Shown: positions 7,850 to 17,670 of the stretch, piece by piece | How positions within the stretch are numbered: position 1 is the stretch's first letter | How the letters are laid out: each line of letters opens with the position of its first letter | Virus record (IMG/VR): IMGVR_UViG_3300008110_000625 | Span: 1 to 36,138 of that record | Length of the DNA: 36,138 nucleotides | DNA from: a virus | Reading direction: 5' to 3' (one strand) | The notes under the pieces: generated by a model | What the model saw: only the letters and a program-made list of their open reading frames with translations | Told to the model about the DNA's origin: nothing | The model's database searches: none | Translations under genes and position numbers: made by a program

Positions 7850-8518
7850 CTAAGGAGTGATCCTTGCAAACTTAATATAATCGCCTCCGATAAATTCTAG
7901 CAATCCCGTAAACACTCTACTTTTACTTTCTGTGACACGTTTGTTAGTAGTTGCTACACCGCCTTTAATCTGATATTGAGAAATTCTCGTATCGTTTAAA
8001 GGACCTGTTAGTTGCCATAGCATATCTATACTCTCATAGCCCAAAATATTTTCCACTTCGATATCTCCATTCTGGATCTTAGTCCAATCTATTTTTGATA
8101 TTTCAAATACATACCCCGGTCCACTGACAGTTTTTGCAAAGTATCTAGTGAAGTAACCTCTAGCATAATCTTCTTCTGTCGGAGAAGGGAAGAAGGGGAC
8201 TAACTCTGTTAGCCTTAATCTTCCTCCTTGGCTGTTTTGTACTCTTGATAACGCGTAAGGTTCAACTATACTAGGGACTTGCCCGGGTAACAGGGGGCGT
8301 CCTGAAATTAATAAGGAAGCATCTGTAGACTCTCTTTCTACTACAGGAGTTAAAGGGATGTTTGTGCCTAATACAGGGTTGACTCCGGTAAACGAGCTTC
8401 CGTCATAAATTGTATAGTATCTTCCGGTGTAGGGTTTTTTATCAGGCAATAAGTATTCATTACCAGAAGTGTACTTATTCTCGTTTATAGCTGCTGATGG
8501 ATAGTATCTCAATGCCAT
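7850..8518 (-). CDS. Putative virion/baseplate-associated protein, 222 aa
   Basis: Not recognised by sequence. It is rich in Tyr, Gly, Pro and beta-type segments, with no signal peptide or membrane segment, which fits a structural protein. It ends the tail module and starts 2 bases after the hub-like gene stops, so it is almost certainly co-expressed with it. The nearest analogy by position is a baseplate accessory or spike-adjacent protein, but no apex (PAAR) or lysozyme motif is visible, so I leave it as a structural candidate. Confidence 0.6.
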   Translation of the reverse strand: MALRYYPSAAINENKYTSGNEYLLPDKKPYTGRYYTIYDGSSFTGVNPVLGTNIPLTPVVERESTDASLLISGRPLLPGQVPSIVEPYALSRVQNSQGGRLRLTELVPFFPSPTEEDYARGYFTRYFAKTVSGPGYVFEISKIDWTKIQNGDIEVENILGYESIDMLWQLTGPLNDTRISQYQIKGGVATTNKRVTESKSRVFTGLLEFIGGDYIKFARITP

Positions 8519-8520
8519 AC

Positions 8521-11500
8521 TTATATGAATATATTAACAGTATTGTAGTAAAGCCGCAAAGTTGGAATCGCAGCAACTGTCGACTCAACCCATCTTTGCG
8601 ATGTCCATAATTCGTACTCTCTATTAGCTACATCTACTATTGCCTGTACGAAGCTAGCAGGAGGTCTCAAAATAACGAAAAAGTTTGGAGCAGCACTTGT
8701 ACCTGTGGCTAATAGTCCGTTCGTTAAGGGAATGTTAGATTTGAATACCGTACTACTTACGTTGCCTCCTATAGCTGCTATAATATTATTATTTACACTT
8801 ACTACAATATCACCGTGAGTTGCTCCGTCCCAGGGATTAGTGTTGAAAGTTAAGGTATTTGAAACTCCTTGAGTATTTCTTCTATTCTTTACTACTATAT
8901 CCCCTACCTTAACTTGTGTTCTAGCAGGATCTAAGATCTCGAATCCCCTGCTATTAGTTCTCAACGATTGCGCATATCCAGCATGACTTGCATTCGAAGG
9001 AAATGACACTCCGGCCTGGCGCATGACGTAACTAATAAATGCAGCACTCCAAGGTGTATTTGTGATAGTAGTAGATGCAGCTGTACCGGCTGGGGGTGCA
9101 AATTCGCTCTGATTTCTATTGAAAGTAAATATTCGATTTCTTAATAGTGAATCCTCTCTTAGTTTTATCATTTGCCCCTTAATCCTAGTCAGCCACTGAT
9201 TATTTTCGACAGTATGTGATAACCCGGTTATAATAAAACCCACCTTTGTATACCCGTCTTCCGCTCTTAACGACAATGGTAATCTACTTTCGGGGATGGT
9301 AAACGCATTAGTCATTATTATACCGCTGATACCGTCGATAGTTATTTCTAGATCGGCTGGGATGAAAGGGGCTGCTGTAGTTGTACTACTCGTAGACTTT
9401 ACTTTTGACATTCTCTCTATGTAGTAATTCTTGGCCATATCGATCCTCTCTTCAGTTAATTGAAGATTTGAATATATACTCGCCACATGGGTGTTAAAAG
9501 TATCTGCTGCTTTTTGATCGTTAGATGTCTCGTTAACATTACCTACGTTTCCGGCTGTGTTACTATTTGTACCTTTGTTCTTGTTTGGAGGATCCTGTAC
9601 GTAAGGTTTATACCTGTCTTGATAATTTTTATTAAGCCAACTGTAAGAAGAATGGTCTGTAGCGTTTACAGAACCGGTAGCAGCTTGAGCAGAAATAGCA
9701 ATAGTACTTGCTAGTTTAGTAGACAGTGTAGTTTTAAATTGAAATTCTCTAGCTATACTAAAAGTTCCGTTTGGTTGATCTAATCCGAGACTCGGGGCTT
9801 CGAACACTGGCAGCTGTCCGGATAAAATCGGATCTTTTGATTGGTTTAGACTATCTAGATATTTAGGTCTATCTATTAGTGATTTCTCTTCGTCTAAATT
9901 AGGTACCCACTGATCATCGATTATCTGTATCGTATTTGCATCGTCTCTATAAGCGACCCTTAATGAGTTTATATTACCAAGAGACTTGTTTATATCTACA
10001 GTTATTCTTTCTAAAAACGGCTGTAAATTAACAGCATGTTCTTTATCTGCACCTGCATACTGTTTAATTAGCCCTAATAAATAATCAATATTCAAGAGAA
10101 CATTCATTATCTTTCCTTGATAAACGTTGGTGATTGACTTATAAGATAAACCAAAATTATTTAATGCAGCACTAACCCGGTTTTGATTCTCTGGATTAAA
10201 AAAATTATCAGTCTTTATTCCTTCTGCAAAAAGTTCTCTATACTCGGTACTTGTAGAATTAAAGGGAATTAAACAAGTGTAAGGATCCACAGTTAGCTGC
10301 TGAGGTGAGCTCAAACAGAAATTAGTTTCAGGATTAAAATCTAAGTAAACATAAGGACGTTTTTCAGTGCCTACCGACTCCTGCAAGGAATCAGTCTTTT
10401 GCTTTGAATCGTAAATAAGGCACATATTGTTGAGGAACGCGAGCAAATATCCAAACGTTATATACACCGGAATATGGACGGTATCAAGTGACCCGTCGGG
10501 ACGAACTTTCGGATATCTTACAACATAAGCTTTACAGAGATCTGCAAAATTTACAACAGGAACATTTGCGGCTATTGTTGATTGAGCTGATGTTCCGTTA
10601 TTGATCTTATCATCAGGGTATGCGATAAAATCGCTATTGAAGCCTCTTAGTGCGTACTGAGTTATATCAAATTGATTACTCTGTATCTGATTACTCTGTG
10701 TAGTGAGAAGTACTTTTTCAAAAATACCTCCTTTATAAAAGTCGTTAGTTATTTTTGTAATATCTACTCGAATTACAGGTTTATTTAACGATTCATTCTT
10801 TGCTTCAATCTGGCTTTCTACTTGTACAATCGCTAACATAGCGTGCAGTGCAGATTGAAAACTCTCTGCAGAATCGATCTGTTGAGTGTCAGGTTGATTT
10901 AGCTGTCCGTTATTATCACCTGTGTTAGCCTCTTGTGTAACCTGGGTGATAACAGGCTGAGGTGTTTGAGCTTCAGCAGAAGATAATATAAACCCGGGGT
11001 TATTAGTTTCAAAGTACCAGTTGATTATTTTAGTAGTATTTTGTACTGTTACTGGTGTTTGAAAACTACCTTTTATCGTCACTAACTCGCTTTCTGGGGC
11101 TTCAACTTCTGATACTGTAGCTGTACCGTCACTGGTTATCCATTTATCTAAGGCTTCGATTGCGATTTTTCTAGTTACCGGACGATTTACGTCCGGGCTA
11201 TCAACTACGCCTTGTAAATTAAAATAAATTTCTTTGTCTCTATTTGCAGGAGCACCTAATCTAATACTGTATCTTAGTATTAAATCTCCTTGGTTTTCTA
11301 CTTTATCATTACCGCCCACACGAGATGCTTCAGTACTGATGAGAATACTGTCTAACGGGACGGTCTGTACTTGTCCGTTAGTTCCAGAAAGAACGTAGTC
11401 TTTAGTTTGGAGTTGAAATAGCAGGGCTAGGGCTTCGTACGATACGGCTCCTTCCTTATATGCTTCTGTTAATTGATTTGGATTAAGTCTGAAATACTCG

Positions 11501-12783
11501 TCTACGAAACTTGTAATCGAACTCCCGTTTTTACTCTTTACATTTAAGGTTACTGACGTAGAAGTTGCAGGATTTAAATTGTAGTATACGTTTCCTCTTG
11601 GTACCCATAAACCTCCAAATTTTTGATTAACTGCTTCTAAAGTTTGTAAGTCTTGATTAGTTCTTGATTGATCAAAAATTACATATTGCGTATCAAAATA
11701 TTTACCGGTCTGAAAATTATCTATTCCTATAGCTAAATAATCTTGAATGAATTGCTGATAAGTGAGGTTTTGAGGACCTTTATACTTTGCTACTAATGCA
11801 AAAAGTTCAGCAGGATTTTTAGGTAACGGTTCTAAATTAAATTGTTCAGTACCGCCTGCCTCAGCTTGAGTTTGCGCTGCTAAATTACTTTGCGCTAACC
11901 TTTCTAATGCACTCTGATTTTCTTTGAATTTTTTAATTTCTCCTTGCGGTAAGGTATAAGCTTGGTTTATTCTCAATGAATCCATTATAGCTCCAAGACC
12001 TATTAACCTTATATTACAGTCGTAACCTCCTTCTTGATTGAAAGACCAGTTAAAATTAGAAACAATACCAAGCATTCCATCGTAGTTTCCAGAAGTCTTT
12101 CTTACTTTTCTAGCGATATCTTGCTGAATTATTTCTTTTGTTCTACCCGAACTGAAAGGGTTATCGATTCCGTAAATGCCGTTTGAAACGAAAATACCGC
12201 CTGGAATATCGTTGTTGTTAGAATCCTTATTAGAGAAGTATTGAGTATGTCCCCACTCAAGTAGCATAGAGTAGCCTAGGCGGAAATATAAAGCTTCAAT
12301 AATATTAAGCTGGTTCATATTCCAGACCTTAAAGTTTATAGTCGCTTGCCTGAGGGATCCTAAACGTCCAGTAGTTTCGATTTGCACCGATACTAAACCG
12401 GGCATAGGTCTGTATCCTAACTCGTCTGTACCTCCGAGGCCGTATGCTCCGTTTGCTCCTATTCCTTGTCTTATCGTAATACCGTTACCATTTTGTATTG
12501 ATGTTCCTGCCTCTAGTATCCAATTTCGGGCTAATGAATCAGGGGTAGGATATTCACCAGGACTTAGATTCAATCTAGAGAAAAAAGAAGTTCTGTCATT
12601 CTCTGTCAAGGTAACTATATTAACAGACGAAGTAAGACGTGCCCATGCTGTTTTATTGGCTAGAAATAAAACATCTTCCCCAGACCTACTTAAAGTACTA
12701 TTACGACGTGCTCTGATTGCTATCTGTCTTAGTACGTCGTCACTAAACGGGGCACCAATAACATTTGATAACTTAATAGCCAT
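8521..12783 (-). CDS. Very large baseplate hub-like protein with C-terminal DUF2272-like domain
   Basis: 1420 residues, the largest gene here. Residues about 110-290 (VSVQIETTGRLGSLRQATINF, then LEWGHTQYF) and a stretch before residue 1220 (VGFIITGLSHTVENNQWLTRIKG) look like phage tail-hub beta domains. The middle is long, Gln/Asn-rich and low in recognisable motifs. From about residue 1244 the PWSAAFISYVMRQAG, SHAGY, ATHGDIVV and IAAIGGNVS segments match the pattern I know for DUF2272, an amidase-like fold. The position that is Cys in related NlpC/CHAP enzymes is Ser here. Gene order (tube, chaperone, tape measure, LysM-like protein, then this) is that of hub proteins in contractile systems. 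Hub role is inferred; a peptidoglycan-active tip is possible. Overlaps the upstream gene by 11 bases. Confidence 0.68.
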   Translation of the reverse strand: MAIKLSNVIGAPFSDDVLRQIAIRARRNSTLSRSGEDVLFLANKTAWARLTSSVNIVTLTENDRTSFFSRLNLSPGEYPTPDSLARNWILEAGTSIQNGNGITIRQGIGANGAYGLGGTDELGYRPMPGLVSVQIETTGRLGSLRQATINFKVWNMNQLNIIEALYFRLGYSMLLEWGHTQYFSNKDSNNNDIPGGIFVSNGIYGIDNPFSSGRTKEIIQQDIARKVRKTSGNYDGMLGIVSNFNWSFNQEGGYDCNIRLIGLGAIMDSLRINQAYTLPQGEIKKFKENQSALERLAQSNLAAQTQAEAGGTEQFNLEPLPKNPAELFALVAKYKGPQNLTYQQFIQDYLAIGIDNFQTGKYFDTQYVIFDQSRTNQDLQTLEAVNQKFGGLWVPRGNVYYNLNPATSTSVTLNVKSKNGSSITSFVDEYFRLNPNQLTEAYKEGAVSYEALALLFQLQTKDYVLSGTNGQVQTVPLDSILISTEASRVGGNDKVENQGDLILRYSIRLGAPANRDKEIYFNLQGVVDSPDVNRPVTRKIAIEALDKWITSDGTATVSEVEAPESELVTIKGSFQTPVTVQNTTKIINWYFETNNPGFILSSAEAQTPQPVITQVTQEANTGDNNGQLNQPDTQQIDSAESFQSALHAMLAIVQVESQIEAKNESLNKPVIRVDITKITNDFYKGGIFEKVLLTTQSNQIQSNQFDITQYALRGFNSDFIAYPDDKINNGTSAQSTIAANVPVVNFADLCKAYVVRYPKVRPDGSLDTVHIPVYITFGYLLAFLNNMCLIYDSKQKTDSLQESVGTEKRPYVYLDFNPETNFCLSSPQQLTVDPYTCLIPFNSTSTEYRELFAEGIKTDNFFNPENQNRVSAALNNFGLSYKSITNVYQGKIMNVLLNIDYLLGLIKQYAGADKEHAVNLQPFLERITVDINKSLGNINSLRVAYRDDANTIQIIDDQWVPNLDEEKSLIDRPKYLDSLNQSKDPILSGQLPVFEAPSLGLDQPNGTFSIAREFQFKTTLSTKLASTIAISAQAATGSVNATDHSSYSWLNKNYQDRYKPYVQDPPNKNKGTNSNTAGNVGNVNETSNDQKAADTFNTHVASIYSNLQLTEERIDMAKNYYIERMSKVKSTSSTTTAAPFIPADLEITIDGISGIIMTNAFTIPESRLPLSLRAEDGYTKVGFIITGLSHTVENNQWLTRIKGQMIKLREDSLLRNRIFTFNRNQSEFAPPAGTAASTTITNTPWSAAFISYVMRQAGVSFPSNASHAGYAQSLRTNSRGFEILDPARTQVKVGDIVVKNRRNTQGVSNTLTFNTNPWDGATHGDIVVSVNNNIIAAIGGNVSSTVFKSNIPLTNGLLATGTSAAPNFFVILRPPASFVQAIVDVANREYELWTSQRWVESTVAAIPTLRLYYNTVNIFI

Positions 12784-13081
12784 TATTTACTAAGTTATAA
12801 TTATTTAGTACGGTCTGAATGTTGGTAGGAATTCTCAGCTGAACACCTATAGGCGGGTAGATTGAATCTCCTGGTAATGCATTTGCGGAAGCAATGATCC
12901 ACCAAAGACTTGAATCTTGATAAAAGTCAAAAGCAATTAAGTCTAGCCTGTCGTTTACAGTTGTAATAACATAGTAATCACTATCGGTTGGCTGTATTGT
13001 CGGATATACGTTAGTTTGATAGTAAGCGCTTCCGGTTACATCTAACTTAGTTACTGGTATGTTTTGATATCTCGATTGCAT
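12773..13081 (-). CDS. Baseplate wedge protein, gp53 / LysM-like
   Basis: A 102-residue protein whose centre, NDRLDLIAFDFYQDSSLWWIIASAN, followed by PIGVQLRIP, is the pattern of the small LysM-type baseplate proteins: a D-x-L-D-x-I-A motif, paired Trp, then the L-R-I-P closing strand. T4 gp53 and the LysM proteins of phage-like injection systems share this. It would join wedges to the hub. The start ATG overlaps the stop of the 649-residue gene as TAATG, and its own end overlaps the hub-like gene, indicating translational coupling and a stoichiometric complex. Confidence 0.78.
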   Translation of the reverse strand: MQSRYQNIPVTKLDVTGSAYYQTNVYPTIQPTDSDYYVITTVNDRLDLIAFDFYQDSSLWWIIASANALPGDSIYPPIGVQLRIPTNIQTVLNNYNLVNNGY

Positions 13082-15030
13082 TATCCTCCAATTAATACTG
13101 AGTTACTTAGATTGAAATCTTCTACACCTAAGCCGCCTAAACCGCCTCTCCTAGGTTGAACTTGTGAGGCGGGAAGGGGTGTTGTCTGTCCCTGGTTAGC
13201 ATTCTGTACACCTGTAGCAAGACCAGTAGAATTCGAATTATTTGTAGAAACGAGAGTTCGTCTATCTGCAGGTGTTGTTGCAGTTGGATCAATGAAACGA
13301 TCTTTATTTGCAATCAACGGCACAAAAGGATTTTCTTTATTAACCTTTCTAGGTAGTATGTCCATTATTGGTTTGAATGAACACTGTATTGTTACCATGT
13401 GTGGAAGCTGTCTTACATCATCTTCGGCACCGAATTGATTTAGTAATATTTCCCATGGGGTAGTATTGTTATCAATAGTTACGTTTACGTTTTCAAGGAA
13501 ACCAGGCATTCTATAAAGATAATCACCGATAGTTAATTTTACAACATTACCCCGCATTAAATTATAATTGGGAGAATAGTCTGGATATACCTGTGATATT
13601 AATTGATTTATCTTAGTGTACATTGGTAACATTTCTTGCCTGCTTTGAACAAAAGCCTTGAATGTGAATCCAATCGTTCTATCAAATCCTTGATAGGTCC
13701 TAAAAGTCTCCCCTCTACCTAAATACTTAAAAGTATTATATTCTGCGCTATTACTATCGGAAATTTGACCCTCTAAGAAAGCTCTAAAAATAAGTGCTGT
13801 AGAAAAGTTTAAATTATCGTTATCTATGCACTCGAAAGCAAACTTGATTATATCCTTTGATTCATTGCCTGCAACCTCCCACGGGTCCTTCTGGTAAGGA
13901 TTATAAAAAAACTGATTAGGATTCTCTACTCCTTTTGCTAAAAGGTTTAGCATATTTAACGAATCTTGTCCGTTATTAGTAGTGTCAATGTATCTAGCTC
14001 TTACTCTAGCCGCTCCTGGATTACCTATACCTAAACCGCCAGTACCGTTAAAAGGGTTTGCAATATTCAAATCGCTGTAGTTAGATCTTGGAGTTCCAGC
14101 AGGTAATAAATTTCTAAAATCTCTAATCGGTTGATCGATAGGTGTACGCGTATCAGTACCTTGACTAGCAATCTGCTGGTATGTTAATGCAATAGTAGAA
14201 TAAGCTACTCCAGGTTTACCTTCAACAGTAAATTTAGGGTCAGGTCTTGTCTCACTTATCTTAGTTATATTGGTATCAGTATATCTAGATATTCTAGTAA
14301 AACCGATCCCGTATACGGAACCAGGCCCTCCTAAATAATTGAATAACTGATTCTGTACAGGAGATATTCCCAACCTATCTACTAGCGTAGGATCAATTCC
14401 TGTACCTCCTACTATATCAGGATTAGTAATAAAGTCGGTAGACCCAATAAGCTTTAAAGCTCTTAATATCGAAAGTCTATTTGTTGCTTGCGTATTATTT
14501 TGAGGTGCACCTACAATGTAGGCGTAAGTCTGTTGCGGTCTCTCGTAAATGGTAGGACCAACACCATGCCTGTTAAAATGTGCTCCTGTACCCTGAAATT
14601 GTACCTGGGCGAGAGTATTAAGGGGATTATATACGTTGGTTACGGGTAAAAAAGTATTACCTAGGCTTGGACCTGCGAAAGTCAGTGCATTAGGTACCTG
14701 TATTCTCGGATTTGTAAGTTGTAATCCGAGCTGTTTTTCGATAAAAGCAGTCCCTCTAGGGGCATCTTTGAAAAACTTTTGTATTCTCTCTCTATCTAAG
14801 GTTGCCGATACAATACTAGAACCGGCAGTTAGTAATTGAGTTATCGCACCTCCACGTACAGGAAAGTCTAAAGCAGTTCTATTAATTTCATAATAACCTC
14901 TAATTCCTGACGGTGCCTGTTCGTTGTCGATAGGGAATTGCATGTAGGGTTGATTACTACTGCCGCCACCAGGTCTATCTCCGCCAAAGCGAAGACTAGT
15001 TAAATCTGTTCTGAAATTAATTAGAGGCAT
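13081..15030 (-). CDS. Large tail/baseplate structural protein, possibly tube-initiator-like
   Basis: 649 residues with no catalytic motif. The N-terminal third is Gly/Pro/Asn-rich. The C-terminal region (about 390-570) alternates charged helices and beta strands (FRAFLEGQISD, TFRTYQGFDRTIGFTFKAF, DYLYRMPGFLENVNV, MVTIQCSFKPIMDILPRK) and reads like a tail-tube-related or gp48/gp54-type baseplate fold; I base this on pattern and position between tape measure and LysM-like genes, not on a firm match. The final 80 residues are a Thr/Asn/Gln-rich disordered tail. Its start codon sits just past the stop of the small preceding gene. Confidence 0.6.
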   Translation of the reverse strand: MPLINFRTDLTSLRFGGDRPGGGSSNQPYMQFPIDNEQAPSGIRGYYEINRTALDFPVRGGAITQLLTAGSSIVSATLDRERIQKFFKDAPRGTAFIEKQLGLQLTNPRIQVPNALTFAGPSLGNTFLPVTNVYNPLNTLAQVQFQGTGAHFNRHGVGPTIYERPQQTYAYIVGAPQNNTQATNRLSILRALKLIGSTDFITNPDIVGGTGIDPTLVDRLGISPVQNQLFNYLGGPGSVYGIGFTRISRYTDTNITKISETRPDPKFTVEGKPGVAYSTIALTYQQIASQGTDTRTPIDQPIRDFRNLLPAGTPRSNYSDLNIANPFNGTGGLGIGNPGAARVRARYIDTTNNGQDSLNMLNLLAKGVENPNQFFYNPYQKDPWEVAGNESKDIIKFAFECIDNDNLNFSTALIFRAFLEGQISDSNSAEYNTFKYLGRGETFRTYQGFDRTIGFTFKAFVQSRQEMLPMYTKINQLISQVYPDYSPNYNLMRGNVVKLTIGDYLYRMPGFLENVNVTIDNNTTPWEILLNQFGAEDDVRQLPHMVTIQCSFKPIMDILPRKVNKENPFVPLIANKDRFIDPTATTPADRRTLVSTNNSNSTGLATGVQNANQGQTTPLPASQVQPRRGGLGGLGVEDFNLSNSVLIGG

Positions 15031-15031
15031 G

Positions 15032-15262
15032 TTAACGTCCTGTGCTTGATTTAATAAAATCTAAATAAGTTGGTTGAGGTTTTGCACCATACGTAACATC
15101 AATTGGGTTTTCAGATACTGGAACTATAGATGATGCTCTAGGTACAGACCCGCCTCTTATTGTTGCAGTAACATTAGAAGGCACTCCTTCAAAAATACCC
15201 GAAGGATTTGTTCTGCCTTGTTTGCTTAGCTGGGATTGCTCGATTTGATCTAGTAAGTCCAT
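15032..15262 (-). CDS. Small hypothetical tail-module protein, 76 aa
   Basis: Not recognised. 76 residues beginning with a Gln-rich helix (DLLDQIEQSQLSKQG), then a Ser/Pro/Gly-rich extended region and a closing TYLDFIKSSTGR. No membrane segment. It is wedged 3 bases after the tape measure gene and 1 base before the 649-residue structural gene, so it is surely translated with them. A small baseplate or tape-measure-associated protein is likely; I cannot say more. Confidence 0.65.
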   Translation of the reverse strand: MDLLDQIEQSQLSKQGRTNPSGIFEGVPSNVTATIRGGSVPRASSIVPVSENPIDVTYGAKPQPTYLDFIKSSTGR

Positions 15263-15265
15263 ATT

Positions 15266-17641
15266 TTATGCTTTATCTAGTCCGTATAACTGGTTAGCAT
15301 TATTTCCTAGTATAATGTAACCTACTTTCTGACCGTCTAAATAAACGTCCCCTGTATTACGAGTTCCATTTACACTACCTGTTTCTTTTCCTGTTACTTT
15401 AGTAGCACCGCCTACGTTTACATTTTGTTGTTTAGTACCTTGCTCTACAGTTGTACCGATAGAAGGAGCAGCTTCGCCAAAGTTCATTCCGCCTATGGTG
15501 TTGGCAGCGCCTCTCAATCCTCCTGCAAATCCTGCAGTACCTGCTCTTACAGAGCTTGCAAGACCTTTGAACTTATTTGCATTACCGCCAAAGAACCCGG
15601 CTACGTTACCTATGAGATCCAATATACTTGCTACAATATCCCCTATCATTTGAACGGCTCCAGCTAATCTGTTTATAAGCCCGGTAACAAAGCCTTGAAT
15701 TTTTTGAGGGTTAGTGATAAAATCTAAGATACCAGATTTTTCAATGAACTCAATAAAGATAGTCTTGATTCTGTTCATTGTCTCAGTAAGACGTTCGGCA
15801 GTAGAAGTTTGCGTAATATAGTTATATGCATCTTCTCCGATCTTTTTGCTTATTTCTGCCTGTGTTAAACCTCTTTGCTTTAGTATTCTTAACTCTTCTT
15901 GAGCCTGTTTTAAATTGGTTGCGCCAAGTTTTCTATAATAGTCTTGCTGCTTAAGAACATCAGCTAAACCGTCTCTAGTCATACCTACGGATTCTGCGAT
16001 TGCTTCTTGCTGTATTCTATTCATCCGTAAATACTCATCAGTACTTCCTACCTGAGTATTAATCTCTTTTGCAAGAGTTACGAGATCGTTATTAAGAGCT
16101 GCTTCACGAGCTCTAGTAAGATTAAGCTCCTTGCCGGTTAATACTTGAGCTTCCATCTCTTTACTAATACTACCTTCAAAGTCTAGGAAACTACTAGCGA
16201 TTCCGTCGAGCTGTTTCATCTCGTAGCCCATTGCTTTAGTTATCATCAAAGACTTAGCAAGCTTTTCAGGGTATTTTGTAAAGGTCAGTCCAAGAACGCC
16301 GGCTTGTTTACTGGCTTGAGTCAGTACCTCTCTGAATTCAAATGCAACACCAGTCTCGAATTCAAATGCTTTGGATTGAGCTAAAATACTCTTTGTAAGC
16401 TTTTCAGCGTTTCTGCCCGTCGTAACACTAGTTTGTGCTATAGCTTTTCTCGTTTCTAGTTCAAGGCCTGCAATCTCTTTTAGCTTGATATTATTCTCGA
16501 GAATACTGCTAGTAAACTGACTTCTGACACCGAGTGCTTTTGTGAGTTCAGCTTGAGACTCCATCAATCTAGTCTCGTTAACTACTATATTATCGCTAGC
16601 CTTAGCTATAGCTCTAAACTCTTCTTTTACTCCTTTAGCTCTATCTTTTGAGATACCTACATTACGGGCAAAATTAGTTAATCCTTGATCGATACCTAAT
16701 ACTAGATCAACAACCCCTTTAAGTATACCGACTAATCCACCAAGTAGACCTCCTATGATAGGGATTTTGCTGATTATGTCTTGAAAGCCTCCAAGGAGAC
16801 TTGTAGCGCCGGTACCGGAAATACCTCCACCGCCTACCCCGTAGCCTCCTCCAATTCCTCCTGATACTAGACCTGATGCTTGAGCTAATGGAGCTGCAAC
16901 ACTACTCTTTATTAATCCTCCTATAGCTTTAAAAGGGGCAGATAACTTATCTAACCCTGCTTTAATACCAGCTACGAGTCCAGCTATTCCCAGTACCCCT
17001 AATATTCCGGCTGCTGCGCCTTTACCTCCACCGCCTCCGCCTGCGCCTGCTGCGCCTGCTGTGGTTCCGCCTCCACCAGGCGGTATATTTGCTCCTCCGC
17101 CTGCTCTAGCTCGAGCAATATCGATTTGTCGCTGTCTTTCTTCTTTTGTTCTAAAGAGATTTGCAAGTCTACCGCCAACTCCTCTTTCTTTATTTATGTC
17201 TGCAATCAACTTCTTTTCAGTAATAAGAGCATCTTTCTTTTTCTTTGCCTCCATTTCCATAGCTCTTAACTGTCCGCCTGCGGTACGTTGAAGAGCTGCT
17301 TGCTTCTTTCTTTCAGCACCCAATTCTCTTTCGATCTGTTTAATTAGGTTTTTATTTGCTGTAGTAGAATTAGCTTTTTTTCTTTCTGCTAATTCTTCTT
17401 CTAACTTCTTAACCTCTGTAGTAACCTTACTGTACTTGTTTGCATCAATAACGGCCTTTCTCCCTAATTCTTTGATTTCTTTTTGTAATCCTAACTCTTC
17501 TTGCTTAGCCTTTCTAATCTTCAAAGACATAGCAAGATACTGGTTCATAAGGCTAAGATCTTCTTCCCTTATTGCACCTACCTGGCTCCTAGCAAGAGCT
17601 TCTTGCTCTTCTCTTTCTTTTTTTGTCATTCTATCGGCCAT
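15266..17641 (-). CDS. Tape measure protein (tail length determinator)
   Basis: 791 residues, inside the tail tube during assembly, setting tail length. The N-terminal 150 residues are a long Lys/Glu/Gln coiled coil. A Gly/Ala-rich linker (about 190-210) precedes several hydrophobic Gly-rich segments (about 210-330), then alternating helices and a further hydrophobic segment near 670-700 (AGAVQMIGDIVASILDLIGNVAGFFGG), the usual layout of tape measures. The gene lies immediately downstream of the slip-dependent chaperone pair, the conserved position in nearly all long-tailed phages. At about 1.5 angstroms per residue the length would suggest a tail of roughly 100 nm, comparable with T4. Preceded by a TATTTATT box. 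Confidence 0.88.
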   Translation of the reverse strand: MADRMTKKEREEQEALARSQVGAIREEDLSLMNQYLAMSLKIRKAKQEELGLQKEIKELGRKAVIDANKYSKVTTEVKKLEEELAERKKANSTTANKNLIKQIERELGAERKKQAALQRTAGGQLRAMEMEAKKKKDALITEKKLIADINKERGVGGRLANLFRTKEERQRQIDIARARAGGGANIPPGGGGTTAGAAGAGGGGGGKGAAAGILGVLGIAGLVAGIKAGLDKLSAPFKAIGGLIKSSVAAPLAQASGLVSGGIGGGYGVGGGGISGTGATSLLGGFQDIISKIPIIGGLLGGLVGILKGVVDLVLGIDQGLTNFARNVGISKDRAKGVKEEFRAIAKASDNIVVNETRLMESQAELTKALGVRSQFTSSILENNIKLKEIAGLELETRKAIAQTSVTTGRNAEKLTKSILAQSKAFEFETGVAFEFREVLTQASKQAGVLGLTFTKYPEKLAKSLMITKAMGYEMKQLDGIASSFLDFEGSISKEMEAQVLTGKELNLTRAREAALNNDLVTLAKEINTQVGSTDEYLRMNRIQQEAIAESVGMTRDGLADVLKQQDYYRKLGATNLKQAQEELRILKQRGLTQAEISKKIGEDAYNYITQTSTAERLTETMNRIKTIFIEFIEKSGILDFITNPQKIQGFVTGLINRLAGAVQMIGDIVASILDLIGNVAGFFGGNANKFKGLASSVRAGTAGFAGGLRGAANTIGGMNFGEAAPSIGTTVEQGTKQQNVNVGGATKVTGKETGSVNGTRNTGDVYLDGQKVGYIILGNNANQLYGLDKA

Positions 17642-17657
17642 ACTGTACTATTCTCTA

Positions 17658-17665
17658 AATAAATA
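17658..17665 (-). promoter_or_regulatory. TATTTATT box ahead of tape measure gene
   Basis: Reads TATTTATT on the minus strand with its TATTTAT core 18 nt before the tape measure ATG at 17641, inside the short gap after the chaperone extension. It shares the spacing of the boxes ahead of sheath, tube and other genes. Confidence 0.4.
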
Positions 17666-17670
17666 GCTAT

